Shown piece after piece: positions 43,927 through 53,721 of a stretch of 64,000 nucleotides of DNA. This stretch comes from Balneola sp. Its GTDB lineage: Bacteria; Bacteroidota; Rhodothermia; Balneolales; Balneolaceae. A program made the position numbers and the translations under genes. Under the pieces are notes generated by a model. The model made no database searches and was not told the origin of the DNA. It saw only the letters and a list, made by a program, of their open reading frames with translations. The DNA lies in the NCBI GenBank assembly GCA_003712055.1, contig RHLJ01000002.1, forward strand, positions 310,001-374,000. Direction: 5' to 3'. The stretch's first letter is position 1, and each line of letters starts with the position of its first letter.

Positions 43927-44646
43927 GTGAAAGGAAAGAATGTACTTATTGTTGGCGGAACAGGTGGCATTGGTTCAGCTGTCGCTCGTGAATTCGCAGG
44001 ATCAGGTGCTAAGGTAGTAATAGCAGGTCGAAATAAATCAACTGCAGAGGAAATAGCTAAGTCAATCAATGAAAAAGGGGGAGATGCCTACGCGATTGAT
44101 GTAGATGTAACTAATGAATCTTCCGTTACCCGAATGGTAGAGGAAGTTATAAGTGGACTTGGTGTAATTGATGTGTTAGTAAATGCATTCGGGCGGGGTT
44201 TAATACTTCCTTTTAGAGAGATTAATTCATCGGATGCTAAAGAGCTTATCGACGTTAATGTTTTTGGTACTTTCTTAGTAACTCAAACCGTACTTAAACA
44301 TTCGTCTAAAGACAGTCCCACGAATGTGATCATGTTTCCTGGAAGTATGGGGAAATATGTGATGAAAAATGCTTCTGTATATTGTGCTTCTAAATTCGCA
44401 ATCCAGGGATTTACCAAAGCACTTATTGAAGAGTTAAGAAGAGACAACGTAAAATTTACACTCTTCTATTTAGGAGGAGTCGATACGCCATTCTGGGACG
44501 ATGACCGGGTAAGCATGAGGGTTAAAAAGGAGATGATGCTCAATCCTAAAGATGTAGCTCGGTCGGTGCTATCCGCGGTAATGGCTCCCGGCGCATCAGT
44601 AGTTAATGAACTAGTGATTCAACCCGAGAGCCATCAATTAGTTTAG
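43927..44646 (+). CDS. Short-chain dehydrogenase/reductase
   Basis: 239 aa from the GTG at 43927, just before the cofactor motif; an upstream TTG at 43885 is in frame and would add 14 unlikely residues. GGTGGIGSAVA binds NAD(P), NAFG is the NAG-like motif, and the active site is Ser in PGSMGKY with Tyr152 and Lys156 in SVYCASKFA. Such enzymes oxidise or reduce alcohols, ketones or acyl intermediates. The neighbours give no substrate hint. Its stop abuts the converging lysine aminotransferase gene. Confidence 0.85.
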   Translation: MKGKNVLIVGGTGGIGSAVAREFAGSGAKVVIAGRNKSTAEEIAKSINEKGGDAYAIDVDVTNESSVTRMVEEVISGLGVIDVLVNAFGRGLILPFREINSSDAKELIDVNVFGTFLVTQTVLKHSSKDSPTNVIMFPGSMGKYVMKNASVYCASKFAIQGFTKALIEELRRDNVKFTLFYLGGVDTPFWDDDRVSMRVKKEMMLNPKDVARSVLSAVMAPGASVVNELVIQPESHQLV

Positions 44647-45996
44647 CTAACCGGTAACCGGGCATTTTTCCAGAGCGTTTTTGTAAGCTGCTTCCAGAAT
44701 AGCCAGTCCTTCATCAATTTGTTCAGTAGTAATTGTTAACGGTGGACGGAAGCGAACTGTGTTGGTACCGCATGAAAGGATCATTAATCCATTCTTAATA
44801 CATTCACTAATTACTGAATCTCTTGAATGAGTATCAGGTAAATCTATCGCACAGAAAAGGCCTAAACCACGGGGGTTGCTCATGTATTCATATTGATCAG
44901 CAAAAGCCTCGAGTCGGGTCTGAAGGTAATTCCCAACTTTGGCAGCATGTGTCACAAGATTCTCTTCTTCAATTACTTCCAGAATTCTTCCAAACCGAAC
45001 CATGTCTACAAGATTACCTCCCCAGGTAGAGTTAATTCGTGATGACACCTTAAAGCAATTGGTTTCCACCTCATCAATTCTGGGTCCTGCTAATATCCCG
45101 CATACCTGGGCCTTCTTCCCAAACGAAATAATATCAGGCTCAACAAAATGCTCATGTGCCCAAAATTTGCCAGTCATACCTACTCCTGTTTGTACTTCAT
45201 CATAGATTAGGAGTGCTTCATGTTTATCGGCTAATTGCCGAAGAGCTTCATGGAATTGAGGTCTGAAATGTCTGTCACCACCTTCTCCCTGGATAGGTTC
45301 AATCAGGATACAAGCGATATCATCTTTATGAGTTTTAAAGAAGCGTTCGGCTTGAGCAATGGACAGGTGTTCCTGTTTCTTTACCTCCGAGATATTATCA
45401 GGAGAGGTTGGATAACTCATGGCCGGGCTAATTACTCGAGGCCAATTGAATTTTGGGAAGTACTTTACTTTATCAGGTATAGTATTGGTCACAGATAGGG
45501 TATACCCGGAACGTCCATGAAACGCTTTTTCAAAGTGAAGCACCATATGTCCTTTTTCTTCCCGGTATCCTTTTTGAAAGTTTTTCTGAACTTTCCAGTC
45601 AAAGGCAACTTTCATGGCATTTTCAACTGCTAACGCACCTCCGGATATAAAAAAAGAATGGGGCAGATGGTTAGGTACAGCTACTCTGCTAAATACCTCC
45701 ATAAACTCAGCCATTTCTTCGGTATATATATCAGAGTTTGATGGTTTATTAATAGCAACTCTGCCAAGTTTTGCAACAAACTCATCATCTCCGGCTATTT
45801 TGGGATGATTCATTCCCAATGGATTTGAGGCAAAAAAAGTAAAGAAATCCAGATATCTTCGTTCGTGCTTCGAATCGTATAAGTAAGCGCCCTCGCTTTT
45901 TTCAAGATCCAGTACAATATCATATCCATCAGTGAGTAAATGTCTCCCAAGAATAGCTCGTACATTTTCAGGAGATACCGCCTTGGTTTGTTGCAT
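44647..45996 (-). CDS. lat: L-lysine 6-transaminase
   Basis: 449 aa. Class III PLP fold: LDFFTFFASNPLGMNHP at the N-terminus, HFEKAFHGRSGYTLSVTN, LIYDEVQTGVGMTGKFW, the PLP lysine in SFGKKAQVCG (Lys294 or Lys295) and RINSTWGGNLVDMVRF near the C-terminus. This set is characteristic of lysine epsilon-aminotransferases, which form aminoadipate semialdehyde from lysine and 2-oxoglutarate. It faces a sensor-like propeller gene across a 197-base gap and is near ornithine aminotransferase, suggesting amino-acid catabolism. Confidence 0.88.
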   Translation of the reverse strand: MQQTKAVSPENVRAILGRHLLTDGYDIVLDLEKSEGAYLYDSKHERRYLDFFTFFASNPLGMNHPKIAGDDEFVAKLGRVAINKPSNSDIYTEEMAEFMEVFSRVAVPNHLPHSFFISGGALAVENAMKVAFDWKVQKNFQKGYREEKGHMVLHFEKAFHGRSGYTLSVTNTIPDKVKYFPKFNWPRVISPAMSYPTSPDNISEVKKQEHLSIAQAERFFKTHKDDIACILIEPIQGEGGDRHFRPQFHEALRQLADKHEALLIYDEVQTGVGMTGKFWAHEHFVEPDIISFGKKAQVCGILAGPRIDEVETNCFKVSSRINSTWGGNLVDMVRFGRILEVIEEENLVTHAAKVGNYLQTRLEAFADQYEYMSNPRGLGLFCAIDLPDTHSRDSVISECIKNGLMILSCGTNTVRFRPPLTITTEQIDEGLAILEAAYKNALEKCPVTG

Positions 45997-46193
45997 ACAG
46001 TTTAGTTTTTTCAGTTACCAATTTGCTAAAAATTTAAGCTACCAAATACCTGAAGTTGCCTCAATACCCTTTAAACTTTATAGGGCATGATTGTACATAT
46101 TTAATTCTCTTTATTGTGCGGGAAAGGGGGATAAAAATATTTATGGAAGGGCTTTTTTAAACGTTATAATTCTTTTTTGGAGACATTCACATT

Positions 46194-47444
46194 ATGAACC
46201 AATACAGATTTAAATTCCTGGTTATAGTCTTTCTTTTTTCTGGTACTGCAGTTGCTCAAACTGTAAGTGAATTATACCAGTCGAGTATCCAGGCTTATGA
46301 AGAAAAAAGATTTGAGGATTTTTTAGAGTACGCTCTGAAAGCCGATTCGCTCCGACCTAATCACAGGATACTATTATATAATGTAGTTGCCGGTTATGCC
46401 CTTACTGGAAATTCTGAGAAAGCATATGAAGTGTTAAAGTCCAGAGCACAATTTTACGCAGTAAATGATTTCGAAGAAGATGAAGACTTTGCATCCTTGT
46501 CGGAAGAGTATTTTGAGGAATTGCGGAGTACTGTGAACCTATTAAATGAACCAATAGAAACCAGCGAGTTTGTATTTGAAATAAAAGCTGATGAATTTCA
46601 CGCGGAAGACATTGTTTATCATGAAAAACTTGAACGATTCTTCTTGTCAGATGTCAGGAATGGCTATATATATAGTGTAGGAAGGGAGGGGGAGGATTTA
46701 AGGAAAGAGTTTGATCTCAAAGCGATGGGGTATTGGTCGGCATTAGGTATAGCCTTCGATCCAAATGAAGAAAATACCCTGTGGGTAAGCAGTTCAATGA
46801 TGAATGTGTTTTCAGGTTACATAGACTCTCTGGATGGAAAGTCTGTTGTGATGAGTTTGGATATAAGAAAGAATAAGGTCCTTGAAGTATTTGAATTACC
46901 GGGAAGGCATGTTTTAGGAGAAATAATATTTTCAGACTCAGGAGACCTTTATATATCCGATAGTATTGAGCCCTATATATATGGTATAAAAAATGGAGGG
47001 GATGAGATTGAATCTCTTTATACAAATCCAGGATGGATGAATCTCCAGGGTTTGGCGATTGACGAAGCACAAAATCGAATATTCGTTTCAGACTATATCA
47101 CCGGAACATTTATTGTAGATATTGAAAGCGGATTGATTAGCAGGTTAGATATTGAAGGTGGTTTAATTTCCGGTACAGATGGGTTAACCATTTATAAGGA
47201 CAAATTGATCTACCTCCAAAATGGGACTACCCCAAAGCGAATAGCAATTAGTAAGCTAGATGGGAGTAGATTTGAGTTTCTTGATAGGGCCCTTCCATTT
47301 TTAAATGAACCAACAATGGGAGTAATAGTAGGTGATGAGTTTTATTTTATTGCCAACAGTCCGTGGCCATATTATAGCAGAGAATCAGAACCTCTTTTGG
47401 AAGAGTGGAGTCCTATACAAATCCGAAAATTAGTTACCGAATGA
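46194..47444 (+). CDS. Exported protein with TPR-like N-terminus and SMP-30-like propeller
   Basis: 416 aa. Signal peptide ends AVAQT. Residues about 25-110 form helix pairs like TPR (SIQAYEEKRFEDFLEYALKADSLRPNH-type). The rest is a six-bladed propeller as in SMP-30/gluconolactonase-like proteins, with LQGLAIDEAQNRIFVSDY as a blade signature. No catalytic residues are confirmed. Its last 15 bases overlap the end of the converging ornithine aminotransferase gene. Confidence 0.65.
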   Translation: MNQYRFKFLVIVFLFSGTAVAQTVSELYQSSIQAYEEKRFEDFLEYALKADSLRPNHRILLYNVVAGYALTGNSEKAYEVLKSRAQFYAVNDFEEDEDFASLSEEYFEELRSTVNLLNEPIETSEFVFEIKADEFHAEDIVYHEKLERFFLSDVRNGYIYSVGREGEDLRKEFDLKAMGYWSALGIAFDPNEENTLWVSSSMMNVFSGYIDSLDGKSVVMSLDIRKNKVLEVFELPGRHVLGEIIFSDSGDLYISDSIEPYIYGIKNGGDEIESLYTNPGWMNLQGLAIDEAQNRIFVSDYITGTFIVDIESGLISRLDIEGGLISGTDGLTIYKDKLIYLQNGTTPKRIAISKLDGSRFEFLDRALPFLNEPTMGVIVGDEFYFIANSPWPYYSRESEPLLEEWSPIQIRKLVTE

Positions 47445-48692
47445 GATTAGGGTTTCTCGAATGATATCAACACACTCCAATAGTTGTTCTTCAGTTATTA
47501 TCAAAGGGGGAGCAAAACGAATGATGTTCCCATGAGTAGGTTTGGCGAGTAGTCCGTTATTCTTGAGTTCTACACAAAATCTCCAGGCCGTATCACTTTC
47601 TTCTTTATCATTAATAACTACGGCATTTAACAGCCCTTTTCCTCGAACCTTAACAAAGAGATTAAACTTGGTAACCAGGTCATTCATTTTTTCCCTGAAT
47701 AGCATGCCAAGTCTACGGGCATTTTGTGCAAGCTTCTCATCATTCACTACCTCCAAAGCAGCGATAGCTACTTTGCATGCCAAAGGGTTTCCTCCATAGG
47801 TAGATCCATGTTGTCCTGGTTTAATAACATCCATGACTTCACTATCTGCAAGAACCGCAGATACCGGATAAGACCCACCTGAAAGAGCTTTACCAAGAAT
47901 TAAGATGTCAGGCTTAGTATAAGATGGCTGTTGTTCACAGTGACCAGAACATGTGCAGTTACCGCAAACGGCTAACAACGATCCCGTTCGTGCAATACCA
48001 GTTTGAATTTCGTCAGCAATAAACAGGGCGTTTTTTTCTTTTGCGAGTCTGGCTATTTCAGGAATAAAATTTTCATCGGGGACCATAACCCCTGCTTCAC
48101 CTTGAATAGGTTCAACCAGAATGCCGGCAATGTTTGGTTGATCAAGGGCTTTTGATAAAGCATCAATATTATTGTAAGGCACCTTTAAGAACCCTGGGGT
48201 ATAAGGTCCGAAGTTATTCCTGGCATCGGGATCATTTGAAAAAGAAATAACTGTAGTGGTTCTGCCGTGGAAATTATTTTCGAACACTATGATTTGAGCC
48301 TTGTCTTCAGGAATCCCTTTTTTTTCATAGGCCCATTTGCGGCAAATTTTGATCGCCGTTTCTACTCCTTCAGCTCCCGTATTCATAGGTAGAATTTTCT
48401 CAAAACCGAAATACTGAGAAAGAAATTTTTCATACTCACCCAATACATTATTATAGAACGCCCGTGATGTAAGTGTGAGGGTCTTAGCCTGTTCGATGAG
48501 TACATCGGTAATCTTAGGATTACAGTGCCCTTGATTAACTGCAGAGTAGGCAGATAAAAAATCGAAATATCTTTTTCCTTCAGGATCCCAAACATATACT
48601 CCATCACCTTTTGAAAGAACTACTGGTAAAGGATGATAATTATGTGCCCCGAATTTATTCTCTAACTCGATTGCTTGTTTGGATGATGTCAT
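47430..48692 (-). CDS. rocD: Ornithine aminotransferase
   Basis: 420 aa. Class III PLP fold with the OAT-type start YHPLPVVLSKGDGVYVWDPEG, FFDFLSAYSAVNQGH-like segment, LFIADEIQTGIARTG and PLP Lys268 in ILGKALSGGSYPVSAVL. It converts ornithine and 2-oxoglutarate to glutamate semialdehyde and glutamate. An insertion before the lysine carries four cysteines (Cys243, 246, 248, 252 in CGNCTCSGHC), as seen in other Bacteroidota-type enzymes, with unknown purpose. No ribosome-binding site stands out. Confidence 0.92.
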   Translation of the reverse strand: MTSSKQAIELENKFGAHNYHPLPVVLSKGDGVYVWDPEGKRYFDFLSAYSAVNQGHCNPKITDVLIEQAKTLTLTSRAFYNNVLGEYEKFLSQYFGFEKILPMNTGAEGVETAIKICRKWAYEKKGIPEDKAQIIVFENNFHGRTTTVISFSNDPDARNNFGPYTPGFLKVPYNNIDALSKALDQPNIAGILVEPIQGEAGVMVPDENFIPEIARLAKEKNALFIADEIQTGIARTGSLLAVCGNCTCSGHCEQQPSYTKPDILILGKALSGGSYPVSAVLADSEVMDVIKPGQHGSTYGGNPLACKVAIAALEVVNDEKLAQNARRLGMLFREKMNDLVTKFNLFVKVRGKGLLNAVVINDKEESDTAWRFCVELKNNGLLAKPTHGNIIRFAPPLIITEEQLLECVDIIRETLISFGN

Positions 48693-48746
48693 AATTATTA
48701 AGCAACAATATTAATTGACGAGAGTGATTTTCTGGCAAAAAAGGTA

Positions 48747-48778
48747 TTGAAGTTAATAGACTAAAACTCATATATTTG
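48747..48778 (+). promoter_or_regulatory. Bacteroidota-type promoter of the initiator tRNA
   Basis: TATATTTG at 48771-48778 fits the -7 consensus TAnnTTTG exactly; TTG at 48747-48749 is 21 bases upstream, the usual place of the -33 element. The tRNA begins 13 bases downstream. Confidence 0.6.
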
Positions 48779-48790
48779 TCGTCCTGAAAT

Positions 48791-48863
<73 letters not shown>

Positions 48864-48865
48864 CT

Positions 48866-48895
48866 AAAAGCCTTGATTGCATCAAGGCTTTTTTT
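48866..48895 (+). terminator. Terminator after the initiator tRNA
   Basis: AAAAGCCTTGAT (48866-48877) pairs with ATCAAGGCTTTT (48881-48892) around a 3-base loop, with a T-tract to 48895. Confidence 0.92.
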
Positions 48896-49041
48896 ATTTG
48901 CCCAATCTGCATGCGTTTATATATATAGTATAAGCTGACTGTTTTAAGTAGGTATAGCTTCCATCAGAAAAAGATATTTTATGCTTCAACAATCATTTGC
49001 TTTATAATTTTTTATTGTTCAATTTACGAATCGTTAAATTT

Positions 49042-49057
49042 TAGGTTGTTCAACCTA
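49042..49057. promoter_or_regulatory. Short palindrome upstream of the SusC gene
   Basis: TAGGTTG (49042-49048) and CAACCTA (49051-49057) are inverted copies 2 bases apart. A weak -7-like CACTTTTG lies at 49070-49077. It could be an operator overlapping the promoter, but this is weakly supported. The rest of the gap 48896-49108 is AT-rich with nothing else seen. Confidence 0.3.
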
Positions 49058-49108
49058 GGGTTTAAGGTCACTTTTGTGAACATCATTTATTAATTAAACA
49101 AAAAGCAT

Positions 49109-52100
49109 ATGAGGTCATCTATGTTAAAGAAGTTACTAACTTTGTTAGTTTGTGCTTTTTCGCTGTCTGCAGGTATCTATGCTCAGGGTTCCATTTACGG
49201 TACCGTGACTGATACTGATGGTGAAATAGTAGCAGGTGCAAACGTTGTAATCGTTGATCTAAATCGTGGTAATGCAACTGATCCTGATGGGAATTATCGA
49301 ATCGATAATGTTCCTGCTGGTTCATATACCATTTCCGCTACTTTTATCGGCTATACAACCTTTACACAATTAGTTCAGGTTCAATCAGGTCAAGATCTTG
49401 AGCTAAATATCGTTTTAGAATTTGGAGCTGTAGGCTTAGATGAACTTGTTGTCTCTGGGTATGCCGTAACACCCAAAAGAGAGCTAACAGGTTCAATTTC
49501 AAGTATCGCTGCTGCAGATATTGAAAACGTATCTCTGCAAAACGCACAATCAATTCTTCAAGGACGTGCCGCTGGTGTAACTATTTCCACTACTTCAGGA
49601 AACCCAGGTGGTGCATTTAATGTACAGATTAGAGGTGTGAATTCTATTAACGCGAATTCTCAACCACTTTATATCATCGATGGTGTACAGATTGAATTAT
49701 CTAATACTTCTGGTGTAACCAGTACAACTCCATTGAATGCTCTTAACCCAAGCGACATCGAGTCTATCGAGGTTCTTAAAGATGCTGCTGCTTCCGCTAT
49801 TTACGGAGCTCAGGCTGCTGCTGGTGTAGTTATCATTACTACTAAGCGTGGTAAGAAAGGAACTTCTCAGATCAACGCTAGTTACGAGCGTGGAGTAAGA
49901 AGTTTAGCAAGAAACGTAGACTATGTTTCTTCTGACGATTATCTACAATATATGGGAGAAGCTCTTGCACTTAATAGCGGTGTTTCTTTGGATCAAGACA
50001 TTTCTTCCTTCGTTCAAACCTATTATGATTTCTTCGAGGGGTACTACTTTACTTCTGAGGCACCAGGTTTTGATGCTGATAATCCAGCACTAGTTAACAC
50101 TGACTGGCAAGATTTCATCTTCTCTGACGGTGTTACTGAAAAGTATAATATGTCTGTTTCTGGTGGTACAGAGTCTACTAGCTATTACCTTTCTGGTGGA
50201 TTTGAAAGTACTGAAGGTACTGCGTTTGATTCTGATTTTACTCGTTTAAACTTAAGAACAAACATCGACCACAGAATTAATAGCAAACTTTCTACCTCTG
50301 TAACTGCAAATATCTCTCGTAGCACTCAATTTGGTGTTTGTCAGGATGGTAACTTTGTAAATTGCCCTGTTTCTCAGGCAATGTTTACCCCTCCAATGTC
50401 ATTCCCGTTCTTTGCTGATGGTAGCTACAACCCAGCTGGTGGTCTTTTCAGACGTATTGACTGGAACCCTGCTGTAATTCGTGATGAAGTAGACCGTAAC
50501 GCTACTTTCAATCAAATTATCGCTGATGCAAGCTTAACTTATCTTGTAACTGACTGGTTAAATGTTAGAGGTTCTCTATCTGTTGACTATAGAAATACTC
50601 AAGATGAGCAAATTAGAACTGCTGTATCAGCTCCTGTTCAAGGCGGTTGGATTTCTTACGATAATAGAAATGTTGAAAACGTTCAGGCTCGTTTAGTTGC
50701 AAACGGACGATACACTTTTGACCGTGTACACAATGTTTCTGGTTTAGTTGGAACTGAGTACAAGAATGTATATTCAGAAACCTACGCTACTCGTGGTGAT
50801 GGTATCTCTAGTTCTTTCTTCAATGTACTAAACGCAACTTCTACTCCTGTAGAAGCTTCAGGTTCTAACACTGAGTATGTTGTGAGCAGTTATTTCACAA
50901 ATTTGAAGTACAACTTTGATGAAAAGTATTTCATTTCTTTCACTGGTCGTTATGATGGACACTCCCGATTTGGTGAAGATGTACGTTGGGCATTTTTCCC
51001 ATCTGTTTCTGGTGCTTGGAATATTGCAGAAGAAGATTTCTTTACAGTTGACGTAATCGATGATCTTAAATTAAGAGTTGGTTATGGACAAACTGGTAAC
51101 TCTGCGATTGGAAACTTCGAATCTCAAGCTCTTTATAGCTTAGCTGGTACTTACAGCGGTAGTACAGGTATCAGTCCAAGTCAGTTAGCAAACGCTAACC
51201 TAACTTGGGAAGAGGCAAACGAAATCAACGTAGGTCTTGATTATGCACTTCTAGATAACAGAATTTCTGGTTCTATTGACGTGTACAGAAAAGATAACGA
51301 AGGTCTTCTTTTCAACCGTCCGCTTTCTGGAGATAGTGGATTCACTGGAATTAGAGAAAACATCGGAGCTCTTCGAAATGAAGGTATCGAGTTTGAAATT
51401 AACTCTGTAAATGTTGACAACAACGATTTCGTTTGGTCTTCAAGATTCAACATCGCATTCCAGAGTAATGAAATTCTAGAACTTCCTGATGACACCGATA
51501 TCAGCCCGGATGATATCTTTGCTTCCAGAATCATTGGTGAGACTCTTGGTCTAATTCAGGTAGTAAGATGGGCAGGTGTTAACCCAGCTGATGGTCGTCC
51601 AATGTGGTACGATGCTAACGGTAACATTACATACACTCCTGAAGCTTCTGACCGAGTTAAGTATAAAGATGGTGTTGCTGATGCAGTTGGTGGATTTGGA
51701 AATACACTTAGTTACAAAGGTATTACTCTTGATGCATTCTTCCAGTTCAGCTTTGGTCAGTGGGCATTCCCACAAACTGACTACTACTTCACAAGAACTC
51801 CTGACTTCTTGATGAACCTTGCTGAAGAAGTTAATGACAGATGGACTACTCCTGGTGATGTAACTTACTACCCACGTGCAATTGAAGGTGGTACTGACTA
51901 CCCTGAGACTGATAACTACCGTACTCAATTAAGTACTCAGTCTATCTATAATACTAGTTACATTCGATTGAAAAACGTTTCTCTAAGTTACAACCTACCT
52001 AGCACTATGCTTGATGGTTTAGGTATTAGAAGCGTTAAACTATATGCTTCTGCTGTTAACCTTCTTACATGGACTGCATGGCCATGGTACGATCCAGAAG

Positions 52101-52195
52101 TTGCTGCGACTACTACTGACGTAAACGGAAACGTTACTGCCGCTTCTTACCCAACAGAGCGTCAAGTATACGGTGGTATTGATATAGGCTTCTAA
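49109..52195 (+). CDS. SusC/RagA-type TonB-linked outer membrane protein
   Basis: 1028 aa. Signal peptide ends IYAQ. Residues about 25-110 form the carboxypeptidase-regulatory-like domain (GSIYGTVTDTDGEIVAGANVVIV), then the plug (about 115-240, with DELVVSGY and SAIYGAQAAAGVVIITTKRG), then a 22-strand barrel to the aromatic C-terminus GGIDIGF. SusC proteins import large ligands with their SusD lid using TonB energy. The coding region uses mostly T-ending codons for Thr, Ser, Gly and Ala, unlike most neighbours, which suggests high expression. The ligand is unknown. Confidence 0.95.
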   Translation: MRSSMLKKLLTLLVCAFSLSAGIYAQGSIYGTVTDTDGEIVAGANVVIVDLNRGNATDPDGNYRIDNVPAGSYTISATFIGYTTFTQLVQVQSGQDLELNIVLEFGAVGLDELVVSGYAVTPKRELTGSISSIAAADIENVSLQNAQSILQGRAAGVTISTTSGNPGGAFNVQIRGVNSINANSQPLYIIDGVQIELSNTSGVTSTTPLNALNPSDIESIEVLKDAAASAIYGAQAAAGVVIITTKRGKKGTSQINASYERGVRSLARNVDYVSSDDYLQYMGEALALNSGVSLDQDISSFVQTYYDFFEGYYFTSEAPGFDADNPALVNTDWQDFIFSDGVTEKYNMSVSGGTESTSYYLSGGFESTEGTAFDSDFTRLNLRTNIDHRINSKLSTSVTANISRSTQFGVCQDGNFVNCPVSQAMFTPPMSFPFFADGSYNPAGGLFRRIDWNPAVIRDEVDRNATFNQIIADASLTYLVTDWLNVRGSLSVDYRNTQDEQIRTAVSAPVQGGWISYDNRNVENVQARLVANGRYTFDRVHNVSGLVGTEYKNVYSETYATRGDGISSSFFNVLNATSTPVEASGSNTEYVVSSYFTNLKYNFDEKYFISFTGRYDGHSRFGEDVRWAFFPSVSGAWNIAEEDFFTVDVIDDLKLRVGYGQTGNSAIGNFESQALYSLAGTYSGSTGISPSQLANANLTWEEANEINVGLDYALLDNRISGSIDVYRKDNEGLLFNRPLSGDSGFTGIRENIGALRNEGIEFEINSVNVDNNDFVWSSRFNIAFQSNEILELPDDTDISPDDIFASRIIGETLGLIQVVRWAGVNPADGRPMWYDANGNITYTPEASDRVKYKDGVADAVGGFGNTLSYKGITLDAFFQFSFGQWAFPQTDYYFTRTPDFLMNLAEEVNDRWTTPGDVTYYPRAIEGGTDYPETDNYRTQLSTQSIYNTSYIRLKNVSLSYNLPSTMLDGLGIRSVKLYASAVNLLTWTAWPWYDPEVAATTTDVNGNVTAASYPTERQVYGGIDIGF

Positions 52196-52223
52196 TCGAA
52201 ATCAGTAAAAAGGATATAAGACA

Positions 52224-53690
52224 ATGAATAAACTAAGATTTATTAAAATCGCTGCGCTTTCCCTTCTTCTTGTAGGAGGAATCGCTTGTGATGACATTTT
52301 TGACGTAGAGCCATCTACTGCTATTTCTACTTCTGATGCATTAGGATCAGCAGCTGGTATTGATGGCTTGAGAACCAATATGTACAGCAAAATTCTTACT
52401 AGTTTTGATATGACTACTGAGCATTTTGTTGGCGCGAGTGCACTTGCTGATGAAACTTGTAACCGACAAGGTTCTACAAGGTTTCAAGCACAATGTACAG
52501 CAATAGGTACCAGTGGTACTACTCATCTTGGAAGTTTTGGCGCTTATGAAGTAATTCAGGAAGCCAACTTATTGATCAATGAAATCCCTGATGGGTTAAT
52601 TGATGATGCTACAAGAGATCAGTACAGAGGAGAAGCACTTGCAATCCGAGCTCTAGCTTATCATTTGTTAGTTCGTGCATATGCATACGAGCCAGGTCAG
52701 TTCAGTAATGGGCCTACAGCAAACTGGGATGCAGGTGTTATGCTAAGAACTGATGCCACTACTGATTTAACCGATGCCGAGCCTGTTGCTCGTAGCACTG
52801 TAAATCAAGTGTACACTCAAATTCTTGCTGACCTTACAGAAGCAGAGTCTTTGCTTTCTGCTAATGCAGATCTTCTCTCTGCTAATGGTTTTGCAACTTA
52901 TGAATTTGTACTAGGACTAAGAGCGCGTGTTCTACTTTATCAAGGAGAATGGGCTGCTGCAGCTACTGCTGCTCAAACTGCAATTACAGCTAGTGGACTT
53001 TCACTAGTAAGTGATTCAGCAGGAGTAGGAAGTATGTGGTTCCAGGCAAATCCTGAAGCACTCTTTGAAATCAAAGTAAATGCTAGTACTGAAAATATTG
53101 CTGGTAGTAATGCTAACAGCGGTCTTGCAGTATACACTTCAGTTCAGTGGGTATCTCAAGTACCAACTAACTACACAATGGATACATACTCAGCAGACGA
53201 CTGGAGACTTTCAGGATGGTACGCTACTTGTATTCAGGAAGGTTGTACTGCAACAAATGATGAAGGCGTAGCTGTTATGAAGTGGAATGGATACAAAGGA
53301 AACTTTGTGGATGATATTCCTTTCATGAGAGTTGCTGAGCTTTACCTAATTCAAGCTGAAGCTGCAGCAAAAGCTAGTGGCGTTGCTTCTGGTATCGCAC
53401 CTTTAAATACTCTTAGAACTGCTAGAGGTCTTGCAACAGTAGCAGCAGGCGACTTCGCCGATGTAACTGCATTCGAGGATGAAATACTTCTGGAAAGAAC
53501 TCGTGAGCTTATTGTAGAAGGTCACAGATTCTGGGATTTAAAGCGACTAGGACGAGCTATTCCTGATGGAGATGGCGGTACTAAAATGAGAGCTGATTCT
53601 TACAGATTATTAGCTCCATTTGGAACTGCTTATCAGGCGGTAAATCCTCTCGCTGTTGAGAATCCTGACTACGCAGTACTTGAAGACTAA
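52224..53690 (+). CDS. SusD/RagB-type nutrient-binding lipoprotein
   Basis: 488 aa. Lipoprotein signal ends LVGGIAC. The fold is the SusD TPR-like array, with RGEALAIRALAYHLLVRAYAY and the late ERTRELIVEGHRFWDLKRLGR that is the family hallmark. It caps the SusC barrel and binds the ligand at the cell surface. Spacing of 28 bases and the same T-ending codon preference as susC suggest one highly expressed operon. No enzyme gene follows, so the ligand is not indicated. Confidence 0.95.
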   Translation: MNKLRFIKIAALSLLLVGGIACDDIFDVEPSTAISTSDALGSAAGIDGLRTNMYSKILTSFDMTTEHFVGASALADETCNRQGSTRFQAQCTAIGTSGTTHLGSFGAYEVIQEANLLINEIPDGLIDDATRDQYRGEALAIRALAYHLLVRAYAYEPGQFSNGPTANWDAGVMLRTDATTDLTDAEPVARSTVNQVYTQILADLTEAESLLSANADLLSANGFATYEFVLGLRARVLLYQGEWAAAATAAQTAITASGLSLVSDSAGVGSMWFQANPEALFEIKVNASTENIAGSNANSGLAVYTSVQWVSQVPTNYTMDTYSADDWRLSGWYATCIQEGCTATNDEGVAVMKWNGYKGNFVDDIPFMRVAELYLIQAEAAAKASGVASGIAPLNTLRTARGLATVAAGDFADVTAFEDEILLERTRELIVEGHRFWDLKRLGRAIPDGDGGTKMRADSYRLLAPFGTAYQAVNPLAVENPDYAVLED

Positions 53691-53721
53691 TCATCTACTA
53701 ACTCGAAAATTTTATAAGACT

